From assembly GCA_016189825.1 (NCBI GenBank), contig JACPRR010000112.1, positions 1 through 7,374 on the forward strand: 7,374 nucleotides of DNA, read 5' to 3'. Made by a program: the position numbers and the translations under genes. How positions within the stretch are numbered: position 1 is the stretch's first letter; the number at the start of each line of letters is the position of its first letter. The notes under the pieces were generated by a model. The model was not told the DNA's origin, did not search any database, and worked only from the letters and a program-made list of their open reading frames with translations. This stretch comes from Chloroflexota bacterium. GTDB taxonomy: Bacteria > Chloroflexota > Dehalococcoidia > JACPPY01. Of the stretch, positions 1 to 6,660 are shown one piece after another.

Positions 1-69
1 CTTGTAGCCATAGGGCAGTACTGGAAGCGTATACTGCCTGGTTTCCAGCCGGTTCCGGGTCTCAACCAT
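1..69 (-). CDS. Probable Fe/Mn superoxide dismutase, N-terminal fragment (runs off left edge)
   Basis: Only 23 codons are visible, beginning with ATG at 69..67 and open to the window edge. The peptide ends in YTLPVLPYGYK, which matches the conserved beginning of Fe/Mn superoxide dismutases (usually YxLPxLPYxYxxLEP). That family converts superoxide to oxygen and hydrogen peroxide in the cytoplasm. The metal ligands and the rest of the fold lie outside the window, so the family call rests on this motif alone. The start is well supported: an AAGGAGGTT Shine-Dalgarno lies at 85..77, seven bases from the ATG. That start gives about 12 residues (MVETRNRLETRQ) before the SOD core, somewhat longer than many bacterial SODs. 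The gene lies 81 nt after the response regulator on the same strand, so it could be co-transcribed with it or have its own promoter. Metal type cannot be told. Confidence 0.7.
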   Translation of the reverse strand, partial: MVETRNRLETRQYTLPVLPYGYK

Positions 70-76
70 GCCAAAT

Positions 77-85
77 AACCTCCTT
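77..85 (-). promoter_or_regulatory. Strong Shine-Dalgarno of the SOD gene
   Basis: Read on the minus strand this is AAGGAGGTT, a near-perfect complement to the 16S rRNA 3' end, with a seven-base gap to the ATG at 69..67. It is the strongest ribosome binding site in the window. It fixes the SOD start and supports this short edge fragment being a real gene. The rest of the 81-nt gap (70..150) shows no convincing promoter or terminator. Confidence 0.8.
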
Positions 86-150
86 CGACGGCCGGCATCC
101 TGCATGAGCCAGCCTCTACTTCTAGATTACCACGCCTGCTGCGGGGCACG

Positions 151-591
151 TCAGCGAGGCAGGGAGGCCAGCCTTCTCAGCCTCAAAAGAAGCTCGTCGG
201 GATTGAATGGCTTGGCGAGGAAATCGACCCGGCCCAGTCCCTGGAACGCCTCGTAGCCGACGTCATACCCGCTGATAAGGAGCGCGGGCGCCTGGCAAAA
301 CACTCGTGCTTCCCTCAGCGTTTGTATGCCGTCCTTGCCCGGCATGGACACGTCGAGGACCAGGATGTCGGGACGAAAGCTGCGCACCAGGTCGATGGCC
401 GAATCGCCGTTCGACGCCCTCTGCACCGAATAGCCGGAAGCCCTCAGCTTGATTTCAAGGAAGTTTAATACCCGCTCGGCGTCGTCGACGACGAGGACGC
501 GCGCCGGGCGCGAGCCGGAGCTGGAGGGTCCTGCCTCCGGTGAACACAAAGTAGCTGCTGTTGACCTCATGTAGCCTGAAGATAGCCTCAC
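151..591 (-). CDS. Stand-alone response regulator receiver (REC) domain protein
   Basis: This is a CheY-like single-domain response regulator of at most 146 residues. It would accept a phosphoryl group from a histidine kinase and signal through a partner. The receiver domain spans about residues 30-143: acidic pocket D36 and D37 in VLVVDDAE, phospho-acceptor D80 in LVLDVSMPGKDG, the conserved Ser/Thr position at S107 in LLISGYD, and the invariant lysine K127 in FLAKPFNP. All catalytic positions are present. No DNA-binding or enzymatic output domain follows; the protein stops just after the last receiver helix. The longest frame starts at GTG 591..589, but neither that GTG nor the in-frame ATG at 570..568 (residue 8) has a good Shine-Dalgarno. 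Residues 1-28 are Ser/Pro/Ala-rich and not part of the domain, so the true start is uncertain. No kinase gene is nearby. It lies 80 nt after hemL and 81 nt before the SOD gene. Its target is unknown. Confidence 0.88.
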   Translation of the reverse strand: MRLSSGYMRSTAATLCSPEAGPSSSGSRPARVLVVDDAERVLNFLEIKLRASGYSVQRASNGDSAIDLVRSFRPDILVLDVSMPGKDGIQTLREARVFCQAPALLISGYDVGYEAFQGLGRVDFLAKPFNPDELLLRLRRLASLPR

Positions 592-602
592 ACTATCAGG
601 CT
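573..602. repeat. Imperfect inverted repeat (potential hairpin) at the 5' end of the REC gene
   Basis: On the plus strand, AGCCT (573-577) pairs with AGGCT (598-602), and GATAG (581-585) pairs with CTATC (593-597). This gives a 10-bp stem with a 3-nt bulge (578-580) and a 7-nt loop (586-592). In the minus-strand transcript the GTG start candidate of the REC gene lies in the loop, and the ATG candidate at 570..568 lies just after the stem. There is no U-run on the minus strand, so it does not look like an intrinsic terminator of the hem operon. It could be an operator, an mRNA structure affecting initiation, or chance. The pairing is seen directly; the function is not known. Confidence 0.45.
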
Positions 603-671
603 AGCAGCGAAGGCAGTTTATTTCAATAGCTGTGGCGGGCTGGGATGTATCAATATTCTTACAAATTGACA
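603..671 (-). promoter_or_regulatory. AT-richer hemL-REC spacer, possible promoter region
   Basis: This 69-nt stretch is about 42 percent G+C (29 of 69 by count), clearly lower than the flanking genes. It is the main non-coding gap inside the gene string. On the minus strand it contains TTGATA (642-637) and TTGAAA (626-621), which could serve as -35-like hexamers, but no well-spaced TATAAT-like hexamer follows either one. Just after the hemL stop there is also a weak AT-rich inverted repeat, TGTCAAT with ATTG-AT-ACA. The composition fits a separate promoter for the REC gene, but no promoter can be assigned with confidence. Confidence 0.25.
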
Positions 672-1961
672 CTACTTCAGCGAAGCGGAAAAAGCTCTCT
701 GGGCTGCCTCCAGTGTGCGATCAACGTCCTCCTCGGTGTGCGCCAGTGAGACGAAGCATGCCTCGAATTGCGAGGGAGGCACATAGACGCCGGCTTCAAG
801 CATTGCCCGGAAGAACTTCCGGTACTTGTCCGTGTCGGCCATCAGGGCGGAATCATAGTCAGTCGCCGCTTCCGGGGAGAAGAACACGGTGAAAAGCGAG
901 CCCAGCGAAGAGACCACAGCGGGGACTCCCAGCGTCCCGATCAGGTGGGAAAGCCCAACAGTGAGCACATCTGTCATCTTCTGCAACCGGCCGTAAGGGT
1001 CTCCCTCCCTTAGCACTTTGAGCGTTTCAATCCCTGCCGTCATGGCCAGGGGATTCCCGGACAGGGTTCCCGCCTGGTAAACGGCGCCCGAGGGCGCCAC
1101 CAGCTCCATGACCTTGCGCTTTCCGCCATAGGCCCCCACCGGCAGGCCACCCCCCACTATCTTCCCCAGGGTAGTAAGGTCCGGCGCCACCCCGAGGAGC
1201 GCTTGCGCGCCACCGTATGACGCCCGGAACCCGGTGATGACCTCATCGAAGACAAGGAGCGCCCCGTACGTGTCCGTGATGCGCCGCAAGTCCTCCAGGA
1301 AACCGGTCTTCGGCAACACCACTCCCATGTTGGCAGCCACTGGCTCCACGATCAGGGCCGCGATGTCCTTGCCATGGGCGGAGAAGAGCTGTTCCACAGA
1401 TCCGATATCATTGTAGCGGGCAATGAGCGTGTCGTTGGCCCAGGCAGTGGGTACGCCGGGGCTGCTCGGAAGCCCGAGGGTGGCCAGTCCGGAACCGGCT
1501 TTGACCAGCAGCGCGTCGGAATGGCCGTGGTAGCAGCCTGCGAACTTGAGGACCTTGTTTCGCCCCGTGAACGCCCTGGCCACCCTCAGTGCGCTCATCA
1601 CCGCCTCCGTGCCCGAGCTCACGAAACGCATCATCTCCATTGACGGTATGGCTGCCGAAATCATCCTGGCCAGCACTGTCTCAAGCTCACACGGCGTCCC
1701 AAAGGTGAGGCCGTTTTCGGCCGCCCGTTGCACCGCCTTGACTACGCGTGGGTGCGCGTGGCCCAGTATCAGTGGGCCCCAGGAGCATACATAATCTATG
1801 TACGTGTTGCCGTCCTCGTCGAACAGCTTGGACCCACTGCCACGGCGGACAAAGAATGGCTTCCCTCCGACGGAACCGAATGCCCTGACCGGGCTGTCCA
1901 CGCCGCCGGGCAGGTAATGCTTCGCCTCTTCAAATAGCTCGTCGGAACGCTGCGTCTTCAT
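672..1961 (-). CDS. hemL: Glutamate-1-semialdehyde 2,1-aminomutase
   Basis: This cytoplasmic PLP enzyme converts glutamate-1-semialdehyde, the product of HemA, into 5-aminolevulinate, the second step of the C5 route. The 429-residue length is normal for the family. It opens with the typical stretch ending in YLPGGVDSPVRAF. The PLP phosphate-binding loop SSGTEA is at 115-120, AGCYHGH at 141-147 carries the aromatic residue that stacks on the cofactor, DEV at 239-241 contacts the PLP pyridine ring, and the Schiff-base lysine is K267 in TTLGKIVGGGLPVGAYGG. The substrate-gating region GTLSGNP is also intact. The ATG start directly abuts the hemB stop (0 nt between), with GAGGGG at 1976..1971 inside the end of hemB as ribosome binding site. 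It is the last biosynthetic gene of the operon; a non-coding gap follows. The match to GSA aminomutase rather than another class-III aminotransferase is clear from the N-terminus and context. Confidence 0.97.
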   Translation of the reverse strand: MKTQRSDELFEEAKHYLPGGVDSPVRAFGSVGGKPFFVRRGSGSKLFDEDGNTYIDYVCSWGPLILGHAHPRVVKAVQRAAENGLTFGTPCELETVLARMISAAIPSMEMMRFVSSGTEAVMSALRVARAFTGRNKVLKFAGCYHGHSDALLVKAGSGLATLGLPSSPGVPTAWANDTLIARYNDIGSVEQLFSAHGKDIAALIVEPVAANMGVVLPKTGFLEDLRRITDTYGALLVFDEVITGFRASYGGAQALLGVAPDLTTLGKIVGGGLPVGAYGGKRKVMELVAPSGAVYQAGTLSGNPLAMTAGIETLKVLREGDPYGRLQKMTDVLTVGLSHLIGTLGVPAVVSSLGSLFTVFFSPEAATDYDSALMADTDKYRKFFRAMLEAGVYVPPSQFEACFVSLAHTEEDVDRTLEAAQRAFSASLK

Positions 1962-2951
1962 CTAGCCCGACCCCTCGCGCAGCCATGCCGCCACATCCCT
2001 GGCGTGATAGGTCAATATCAAGTCCGCCCCCGCCCGCTTGATCGCGGTAAGCACCTCAATGACAGCGCGCTTCTCGTCCAGCAGTCCCTCGCGTGCCGCG
2101 GCCTTTACCATGGCGTACTCGCCGCTTACGTTATACGCGGCAAGGGGCAGGTCGCACTCCTCCCTGACTCGCCGTATGACATCGAGGTAGGCGAGCGCTG
2201 GTTTGACCATAATGATGTCAGCTCCCTCATCGATGTCAGCGCGCACTTCGCGCAGCGCCTCTCGCACATTCGGCGGATCCATCTGGTATGACCGCCTGTC
2301 GCCGAATTGAGGAGTCGAGCCCGCGGCATCTCGGAACGGCCCGTAGAACGCGGATGCGTATTTCGCCGCATAGGACAATACCGGCGTCATCGTGAAGCCA
2401 TTGCCATCCAGCATTCCCCGTATCGCCGCCACCCTGCCATCCATCATGTCCGACGGCGCGACAATGTCAGCGCCTGCCTCGGCATGCGACAGCGCCGTCT
2501 TCGAGACCAGGTCCAGCGTCCGGTCATTGTCCACGGCGCCCCCGACCACTACTCCGCAATGCCCGTGGCTGGTGTACTCGCAAAGGCACACATCGGTTAT
2601 CACAACGAGGTCCGGCAACTGCTTCTTGAGCGCGCGAACCGCCTGCTGGACAATGCCATCACGCGCATACGCGCCGCTGCCCATCTCATCTTTCGATTCC
2701 GGTATACCGAACAGGATCACCGCCGGGATGTCGAGGCCGGCAACCCTCCCGCATTCCTTCACCAGTTCATCTACCGAAAGATGGAAGTTTCCTGGCAATG
2801 ACGCTATTTCTCGCCTTACCCGCTTCCCGGGGACAACGAAAAGAGGGCAGACCAAATCGGCCACTCCAAGCCGGGTCTCGCGCACCATGGCCCGCAAAGT
2901 CTCCGACTGGCGCAACCGTCGCAATCGCAGCCCCGGAAACGTGGCTGTCAT
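1962..2951 (-). CDS. hemB: Porphobilinogen synthase (5-aminolevulinate dehydratase), zinc type
   Basis: This enzyme condenses two 5-aminolevulinate molecules into porphobilinogen in the cytoplasm. It has 329 residues, the usual length. The N-terminal arm has the family pattern FPxxRLRRLR followed by LRAMVRET. The catalytic zinc site is the cysteine triad C122, C124 and C132 in [14 protein letters not shown], which identifies the zinc-dependent class rather than the Asp-rich magnesium class. The two Schiff-base lysines are K197 in [15 protein letters not shown] and K250 in IMVKPA. Its ATG overlaps the TGA of cobA-hemD as ATGA (2951..2948), so translation is likely coupled. The upstream AGAGAGAAGGA sequence is purine-rich, but its AAGG comes almost against the ATG, an unusually short gap; reinitiation after the upstream stop may matter more. 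Nothing is missing from the active site. Confidence 0.97.
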   Translation of the reverse strand: MTATFPGLRLRRLRQSETLRAMVRETRLGVADLVCPLFVVPGKRVRREIASLPGNFHLSVDELVKECGRVAGLDIPAVILFGIPESKDEMGSGAYARDGIVQQAVRALKKQLPDLVVITDVCLCEYTSHGHCGVVVGGAVDNDRTLDLVSKTALSHAEAGADIVAPSDMMDGRVAAIRGMLDGNGFTMTPVLSYAAKYASAFYGPFRDAAGSTPQFGDRRSYQMDPPNVREALREVRADIDEGADIIMVKPALAYLDVIRRVREECDLPLAAYNVSGEYAMVKAAAREGLLDEKRAVIEVLTAIKRAGADLILTYHARDVAAWLREGSG

Positions 2952-4477
2952 TCCTTCTCTCTTTCGCCGGACAGGCGCTCGACCAACGCGTGTATCAGCC
3001 CGGGTATCGTATGTTCCTCCGCGACCACGTCGACCCTGATGCCCAGCTTCCTTGCAGTTGCCGCGGTAATCGGCCCGATACAGGCGACCAACGCTTCGTT
3101 GATCCTGGCGCTCTCTTCGCCGAGCATGCCGACCAGGTTCTGGACTGTCGACGAGCTGGTAAAGGTGATGACGTCGATCTTCCCTTCGCGAAGCATCTTC
3201 AGCCCGGCGTGCCCGTTGCCGGCCGCGGGCACGGTGCGGTAAAGAGCGATCTGTCGCACCGTGGCTCCCAGCCGCTCCAGTCCTTCGGCCAGGTCGGTCC
3301 TCGCGATGTCCGCCCTGGGCAGCAGGACCCGTTTTCCCGCTACCAGCGAGGGAGGTATGTCTTCAAGGATGCCTTCGGCCACGTACCGTTTCGGCATGTA
3401 ATCGACGCGCATCCCTGCCTTCTCAAGCGCTTCGGCGGTAGCCGGCCCTATGGCCGCCACTCTTACCTTCTCCAGGTCCCCGGGGGTCCTCCCTACCCGA
3501 GCAAGTGCCGCAACGAAGACGCCGACCGCGTTCGCGCTGGTGAAGAACACCCAGTCGTAGCCAGAGTCCCGGAATACCTTGTCCACTGCGGGATCGTCCT
3601 CGATCGCCCGTATCTCGATAGTAGGGACTTCGACCGGTTCCGCACCCTGCTCTTCGAGCATCCCGCTCAGCCTGCTTGCCTGCTCCCTGGAGCGGGTGAC
3701 GAGCACTCGCCTGGCGAACAGGGGGCTTTTATCGAACCAGCGCATCCCGTCCCTCAACCTGACTACGTCACCCACCACAATGACCGCCGGTGGCTCAATG
3801 CCTTGTGCCTCCGCCCTGTCTGCAATGTCGTCCAGCGTTCCCGCAACAGTCTGCTGCCCGGCAAGTGTGCCCCTTCGTATCACAGCGACCGGCGTGCTTC
3901 CCGGCATGCCGTTCGAGGTCAATTGACGCACGATGTAGCCTAGGTTGGACACTCCCATGAGGAATACCAGCGTGTCGACGCCCCCGGCGAGTCGTTCCCA
4001 CGCGATGGAAGATTCCGCCTTGCCAGGCGCCTCGTGCCCGGTTATCACCGCGAAAGACGAAGCCATCTTGCGGTGTGTCACCGGTATGCCGGCATACGCC
4101 GGGACCGCGACGGAGGCGCTGACTCCCGGCACCACTTCAAAAGGCAGTCCAGCTTCCACAAGGGCCTCGACTTCTTCCCCACCCCGCCCGAACACGAAAG
4201 GATCACCACCCTTGAGCCGGACAACCTGCTTGCCCTCGTTTCCCAGCCTCACCAGGAGGCGGTTGATCTCTTCCTGGCTCATCGTATGCCGGGCCGATGA
4301 CTTACCGACATTGACAAGCTCTGCACCCTCGCGCGCCTCGGAAAGCAGAGTCTGGTTCGCAAGCTGGTCATATACCACGGCGTCCGCGCGCCTCAGCAGC
4401 TCCAATCCCTTCACCGTGATCAGGCCAGGGTCGCCGGGCCCCGCACCCACCAAATAAACCTTACCGTTTTTTGACAT
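2948..4477 (-). CDS. cobA-hemD: Fused uroporphyrinogen-III C-methyltransferase / uroporphyrinogen-III synthase
   Basis: This is a 509-residue two-domain protein. Residues 1-245 are a SUMT (CobA) domain: [11 protein letters not shown] at 11-21, [16 protein letters not shown] at 87-102 (SAM binding), [22 protein letters not shown] at 115-136 in total, and ITGHE at 145-149. This half transfers two methyl groups from SAM to uroporphyrinogen III to give precorrin-2. Residues 255-505 are a HemD domain, beginning [11 protein letters not shown], with FFTSANAV at 311-318 and TFTSSSTV at 438-445. It closes hydroxymethylbilane with ring-D inversion to give uroporphyrinogen III. A short linker ([12 protein letters not shown]) joins them, as in other natural CobA-HemD fusions. 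The ATG lies inside hemC (17-nt overlap), with GAGAGGG at 4487..4481 as ribosome binding site. The fusion couples synthesis of uroporphyrinogen III with its methylation and so favours the siroheme/corrinoid branch. Both halves look complete. Confidence 0.95.
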   Translation of the reverse strand: MSKNGKVYLVGAGPGDPGLITVKGLELLRRADAVVYDQLANQTLLSEAREGAELVNVGKSSARHTMSQEEINRLLVRLGNEGKQVVRLKGGDPFVFGRGGEEVEALVEAGLPFEVVPGVSASVAVPAYAGIPVTHRKMASSFAVITGHEAPGKAESSIAWERLAGGVDTLVFLMGVSNLGYIVRQLTSNGMPGSTPVAVIRRGTLAGQQTVAGTLDDIADRAEAQGIEPPAVIVVGDVVRLRDGMRWFDKSPLFARRVLVTRSREQASRLSGMLEEQGAEPVEVPTIEIRAIEDDPAVDKVFRDSGYDWVFFTSANAVGVFVAALARVGRTPGDLEKVRVAAIGPATAEALEKAGMRVDYMPKRYVAEGILEDIPPSLVAGKRVLLPRADIARTDLAEGLERLGATVRQIALYRTVPAAGNGHAGLKMLREGKIDVITFTSSSTVQNLVGMLGEESARINEALVACIGPITAATARKLGIRVDVVAEEHTIPGLIHALVERLSGEREKE

Positions 4478-5402
4478 CGGCCCTCTCGGGTTTTTCCGTT
4501 ATCCCGCGCCCGCCTCTTTCCAGTATGGCAAGCGCCAGGCCTCGTCCCACCGCCTCTGCATCAACGGCAGGACCTTCGGCGCGATCGCGTATTACTCGCG
4601 AGTAGTCCGCGCTGGCGACCATACCCTCGATCACAAGCCTGCCATCCACCACGCTGCCAAGCGCCGCGATCGGCGCGCGGCATCCGCCGCCCAGCGTCCG
4701 CATGAATGCTCGCTCCGCCATCACCGCCTGCATGGTGCGCTCGTCGTTTATCGAAGAAGCAGCGAACTCAGAGGCCCTGTCCCCGGCGCGTACCTCCACC
4801 GCGATCGCAGCTTGCCCGACCGCAGGCAGAAACGAGCCGAGCGGAAGGTACTCCGCTATCCGGTCCGCGTATCCCAGCCGCAGCAGCGCGGCTGCCGCCA
4901 GGATAGCCCCTTCCATCTCGCCGCTCCGCACCTTGCGCAGCCGGGTATCGATATTGCCCCTCAGCGGGCACGGCGCCACGTCCGGCCGCACCGCTTTCAA
5001 CTGCGCCGCACGCCGCCGGCTGTCGGTGCCGAGCCGGGAACGAGGAGGAAGTTCCGCGAGGTTGAGCCCGGTCGCCGAAACGAGCACGTCCCGCGGGTCC
5101 TCCCGGGGCAAGACCGCAGCCAGCTTCAGCCCGGCCCCCAGCTCCGTGGGCACATCCTTCAAACTGTGAACGGCGAGGTCTATGCGCCCGGTGGCCAGCG
5201 CCCTCTCCAGCTCCTTTACGAAGATACCCTGCCCGCCCACTTCGTCGAGGCTCACACTCCTGTCCCGGTCGCCTGTCGTCGTAATCGTCTTGAAGGTGAC
5301 CTCGATGTCCGGGCAGGCCGAGAGCAGCGCTGCCTCGACCATCCTGGCCTGCAACACCGCCAGCTTGCTTCCGCGCGACCCTATTGTCAATTTCCCCCGC
5401 AT
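4461..5402 (-). CDS. hemC: Hydroxymethylbilane synthase (porphobilinogen deaminase)
   Basis: This cytoplasmic enzyme polymerises four porphobilinogens into linear hydroxymethylbilane, the substrate of the HemD half encoded by the next gene. It has 313 residues, the usual length. GSRGSKLAVLQA at 8-19 is the family start, HSLKDVPT at 79-86 contains catalytic D83, and LRGNIDTRL at 147-155 supplies R148 and R154. C241 in LGGGCRAPI is the attachment site of the dipyrromethane cofactor. One oddity: the loop usually reading GTSSLRR or similar is GTDSRRR at 125-131. It keeps S128, R130 and R131 but has Asp and Arg at the two variable places. The ATG at 5402..5400 is 7 nt after the hemA stop. Its ribosome binding site is weak (GAAG overlapping the hemA stop), consistent with translational coupling. 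The C-terminal coding end overlaps the start of cobA-hemD. Confidence 0.97.
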   Translation of the reverse strand: MRGKLTIGSRGSKLAVLQARMVEAALLSACPDIEVTFKTITTTGDRDRSVSLDEVGGQGIFVKELERALATGRIDLAVHSLKDVPTELGAGLKLAAVLPREDPRDVLVSATGLNLAELPPRSRLGTDSRRRAAQLKAVRPDVAPCPLRGNIDTRLRKVRSGEMEGAILAAAALLRLGYADRIAEYLPLGSFLPAVGQAAIAVEVRAGDRASEFAASSINDERTMQAVMAERAFMRTLGGGCRAPIAALGSVVDGRLVIEGMVASADYSRVIRDRAEGPAVDAEAVGRGLALAILERGGRGITEKPERADVKKR

Positions 5403-5409
5403 GCGTTCT

Positions 5410-6657
5410 TCAATCGGGCACGTCCAGACCGAAAAGGTCCCGCACCAGCTTTGACTCGCCTCCGTTGCCCTTCAGAGCCGTCACCGGCGCATGGAGTATC
5501 TTTTGCACTATCGACTTCGTCATCGCTTCTATCTTGACCCGGTCCTCGGCCGACAGGTTGGACATCCCCTTCACTGTTTTATCGAAACTCTCACTCCGTA
5601 TGGTTTCTGCCTTGGACAGCAGCGCCGCAATGGCCGGCGTCGCCTGACGGCCCCGCCACCATGCCATGAACCTCGCGGCTTCCTCGTCCACGATCCCGGC
5701 AGCCCTGGTCACCTCCCCCTCTCTCAGCCTGCGGTTGGTCCTGGCCACCCCCTCAAGGTCGTCGATATCGTACAACATGATGTTGTCCAGGGTCTTGACC
5801 GCCGGATCGATGTCCCTGGGGACGGCAATGTCGATGAGAAGCAACGGCCTGCCGTTGCGCGCGCTCACCGCATCGCTGAGCGCGGCCGGCTCAAGGACGA
5901 AATGAGGCGAGCCGGTGCAGCAGATGACAATGTCAGTATCGACCAGCGTCTCTTTCAGCCTGTGGTATGGTACCGCCGTCCCACCGAGCGAATCAGCTAG
6001 CTCGGCGGCATGTTCCAACGACCGGCTCATCACCGCCACCTTTGCCACCTGGCTGTCGACCAGGGACTGGACCGCCACCTTGCCGGCCTGACCTGCCCCG
6101 AGAACGAGCACACGGCAGTCCGATAGCTCGGGGAACACCTTGCGCGCAATCTCGACCGCGGCCGAACTCACCGAGGCGGCGTTCCTGCTTATCGCGGTCT
6201 CGCTGCGCACGCGCCGGCCAACCCGGACAGCCTCGCGCAGCAAACTGAGCAGAAAAGGATCGACCGACTTCAGCCCTTCGGCCTCGACGAGCACGTGCCG
6301 CAATTGACCGAGCACTTCGTATTCGCCGACAATCAACGACTCGAGCCCTGAAGCCACCCGGAAGAGATGCCTGACCGCGCCCTCCTGCCGCTCCCGGAAC
6401 AGGCGCGGCAACAACTCCTCGGCCTTCACTCCGCTGTACTCACAGAAGAAGCGTTCCATGCCCGGAACTGCCGATACCAGGTCATCTTCCAGCACATAGA
6501 CCTCGGTCCGGTTGCAGGTCGAGAGGACGATGCCGTTGCTCACGTAGTCGGAAAGGGCCGCAATCGCCTCTTTTATCCTTGCCGAGGGAATGGCGACATG
6601 CTCCCGCACCTCCACCGGCGCTCGCTCATGGTCCAGACCCAAAGCTACGATTTGCAC
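5410..6657 (-). CDS. hemA: Glutamyl-tRNA reductase
   Basis: This enzyme reduces glutamyl-tRNA(Glu) with NADPH to glutamate-1-semialdehyde, the committed step of tetrapyrrole synthesis in organisms with the C5 pathway. It has 415 residues, normal length. The catalytic domain contains GLDHERAPVEVRE at 7-19 and the nucleophile C48 in LSTCNRTEVY. HLFRVASGLESLIVGEYEVLGQ spans 98-119 and is the usual strongly conserved block. The NADPH-binding Rossmann domain has VLVLGAGQAGK at 183-193 (more often GAGEMG in relatives) and LLIDIAVPRDIDP at 273-285. A helical dimerisation domain follows from about residue 300. The start is GTG at 6657..6655, supported by GAGGT at 6668..6664 with a six-base gap; no nearer ATG fits the family start. 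The gene begins 3 nt after the stop of the precorrin-2 dehydrogenase gene. HemA is commonly feedback-regulated by heme in other bacteria, but nothing in this sequence tests that. Confidence 0.97.
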   Translation of the reverse strand: MQIVALGLDHERAPVEVREHVAIPSARIKEAIAALSDYVSNGIVLSTCNRTEVYVLEDDLVSAVPGMERFFCEYSGVKAEELLPRLFRERQEGAVRHLFRVASGLESLIVGEYEVLGQLRHVLVEAEGLKSVDPFLLSLLREAVRVGRRVRSETAISRNAASVSSAAVEIARKVFPELSDCRVLVLGAGQAGKVAVQSLVDSQVAKVAVMSRSLEHAAELADSLGGTAVPYHRLKETLVDTDIVICCTGSPHFVLEPAALSDAVSARNGRPLLLIDIAVPRDIDPAVKTLDNIMLYDIDDLEGVARTNRRLREGEVTRAAGIVDEEAARFMAWWRGRQATPAIAALLSKAETIRSESFDKTVKGMSNLSAEDRVKIEAMTKSIVQKILHAPVTALKGNGGESKLVRDLFGLDVPD

Positions 6658-6660
6658 AGA

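Noticed and set aside
70..150. Terminator or promoter in the REC-SOD gap
   Set aside because: No stem followed by a U-run and no well-spaced -35/-10 pair was found; only the SOD ribosome binding site is convincing.
68..256. 62-codon plus-strand frame across the SOD/REC gap
   Set aside because: It runs over the 5' end of the SOD gene and the 3' end of the REC gene. Its start lies in the SOD start codon region, with no independent support.
573..602. Intrinsic terminator of the hem operon
   Set aside because: The inverted repeat has no U-run on the minus strand, contains a bulge, and overlaps the next gene's start region.
2392..3039. 215-codon plus-strand open frame opposite hemB
   Set aside because: It is a Ser/Thr/Arg/Pro-rich shadow of hemB codon bias with no domain features.
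2798..3943. 381-codon plus-strand open frame antisense to cobA-hemD
   Set aside because: It lies opposite a gene with clear SUMT and HemD motifs. Its product is rich in Arg, Pro, Gly and His with no recognisable domain, as expected for the antisense frame of GC-rich coding DNA.
4812..5537. 241-codon plus-strand open frame opposite hemC
   Set aside because: It is a low-complexity Arg/Pro-rich translation opposite strongly conserved HemC and HemA residues. No ribosome binding site or family motif was seen.
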